From: Gammaproteobacteria bacterium
GTDB lineage: Bacteria; Pseudomonadota; Gammaproteobacteria; Pseudomonadales; Litorivicinaceae
DNA: 43,176 nucleotides
Direction of reading: 5' to 3'
Assembly: GCA_002730235.1 (NCBI GenBank)
Contig: PBZS01000022.1
Coordinates: forward strand, 2,316-45,491
In this document: positions 43,075 through 43,176 of the stretch, piece by piece
How positions within the stretch are numbered: position 1 is the stretch's first letter
Layout of the letters: every line of letters begins with the position of its first letter
Position numbers and translations under genes: made by a program
Notes under the pieces: generated by a model
The model's database searches: none
What the model saw: the letters and a program-made list of their open reading frames with translations, nothing else
Told to the model about the DNA's origin: nothing

Positions 43075-43176
43075 TCACTCCACTCGATCAGTCATGTAAC
43101 TATCTACCTCAAACAATTGCCTGTCGGTATCAAAGTATGGCCGCATAGAATCATTCAGTCGGCGGACTTCATTACG
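43075..43176 (-). CDS. C-terminal end of an unrecognised protein, partial
   Basis: The last 33 codons of a minus-strand gene whose start lies outside the window. It closes with two tandem TGA codons at 43072-43077. The residues (RRLNDSMRPYFDTDRQ, FEVDSYMTDRVE) look like a genuine protein end. No family recognised. Confidence 0.45.
   Translation of the reverse strand, partial: RNEVRRLNDSMRPYFDTDRQLFEVDSYMTDRVE

Noticed and set aside
1-43176. CRISPR arrays, tRNA, rRNA, riboswitches, intact insertion sequences.
   Set aside because: No regularly spaced repeats, no cloverleaf or conserved RNA motif, no transposase frame and no terminal inverted repeats were seen.

Overview
The window looks like a catabolic and transport-rich accessory stretch of a proteobacterial chromosome. 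GC is moderate, by eye near one half. Genes are tightly packed, starts include ATG, GTG and TTG, and Shine-Dalgarno motifs are clear. It carries three complete binding-protein-dependent importers (a TRAP system, a tripartite tricarboxylate TctABC system and a two-component-permease ABC importer). Such a mix is typical of marine and soil alpha- or gammaproteobacterial heterotrophs. I cannot place it below phylum: there is no rRNA, tRNA or marker gene, and the nucleotide sequence alone does not decide the class.

Layout. (1) 1-2181: a partial cupin and a split CHR (chromate-type) transporter pair on the minus strand, then the N-terminal remnant of a tyrosine integrase. (2) 2182-7470: a minus-strand TRAP operon with an SDR dehydrogenase, divergent from an aldehyde dehydrogenase; the shared promoter region holds two copies of a perfect palindrome. 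(3) 7589-10151: an SDR and an ATM1-type ABC exporter. (4) 10411-13723: a plus-strand operon with a dihydroxyphthalate-decarboxylase-like gene interrupted by an in-frame stop, two class II aldolase-fold proteins and an AroE-type dehydrogenase. It converges on a minus-strand AbrB-MFS-TctC-TctA-TctB block (13768-19134). (5) 19306-21409: two tandem single-domain cupins plus a DMT permease, separated from the AbrB block by a divergent promoter carrying a 12-bp perfect inverted repeat. (6) 21457-26912: an ABC importer operon ending in an MFS transporter. (7) 27199-34290: a six-gene minus-strand operon (beta-hydroxyacid-type dehydrogenase, DMT permease, two-domain cupin, EutA-like reactivase, aldo/keto reductase, aldehyde dehydrogenase). 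This is the most unusual block. (8) 34438-36785: a TauD/TfdA dioxygenase, an SDR, an unrecognised 97-residue protein and a VOC protein. (9) 36867-42584: a minus-strand run of DMT permease, Nnr, zinc alcohol dehydrogenase, succinate-semialdehyde-type dehydrogenase and a DsbA-family protein. (10) 42585-43176: mostly non-coding, with the 3' end of an unrecognised minus-strand gene at the edge.

How it fits together. The recurring theme is uptake of small organic acids, oxidation by non-heme iron type enzymes (cupins, TauD) and a chain of NAD(P)-dependent dehydrogenases. Three paralogous-looking SDRs and two closely similar aldehyde dehydrogenases suggest several parallel catabolic modules assembled from the same enzyme stock. 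No gene in the window looks like a transcriptional regulator, although three divergent promoter regions are present and two of them contain operator-like palindromes. Substrates are not identifiable from sequence; assignments below the family level are inference.
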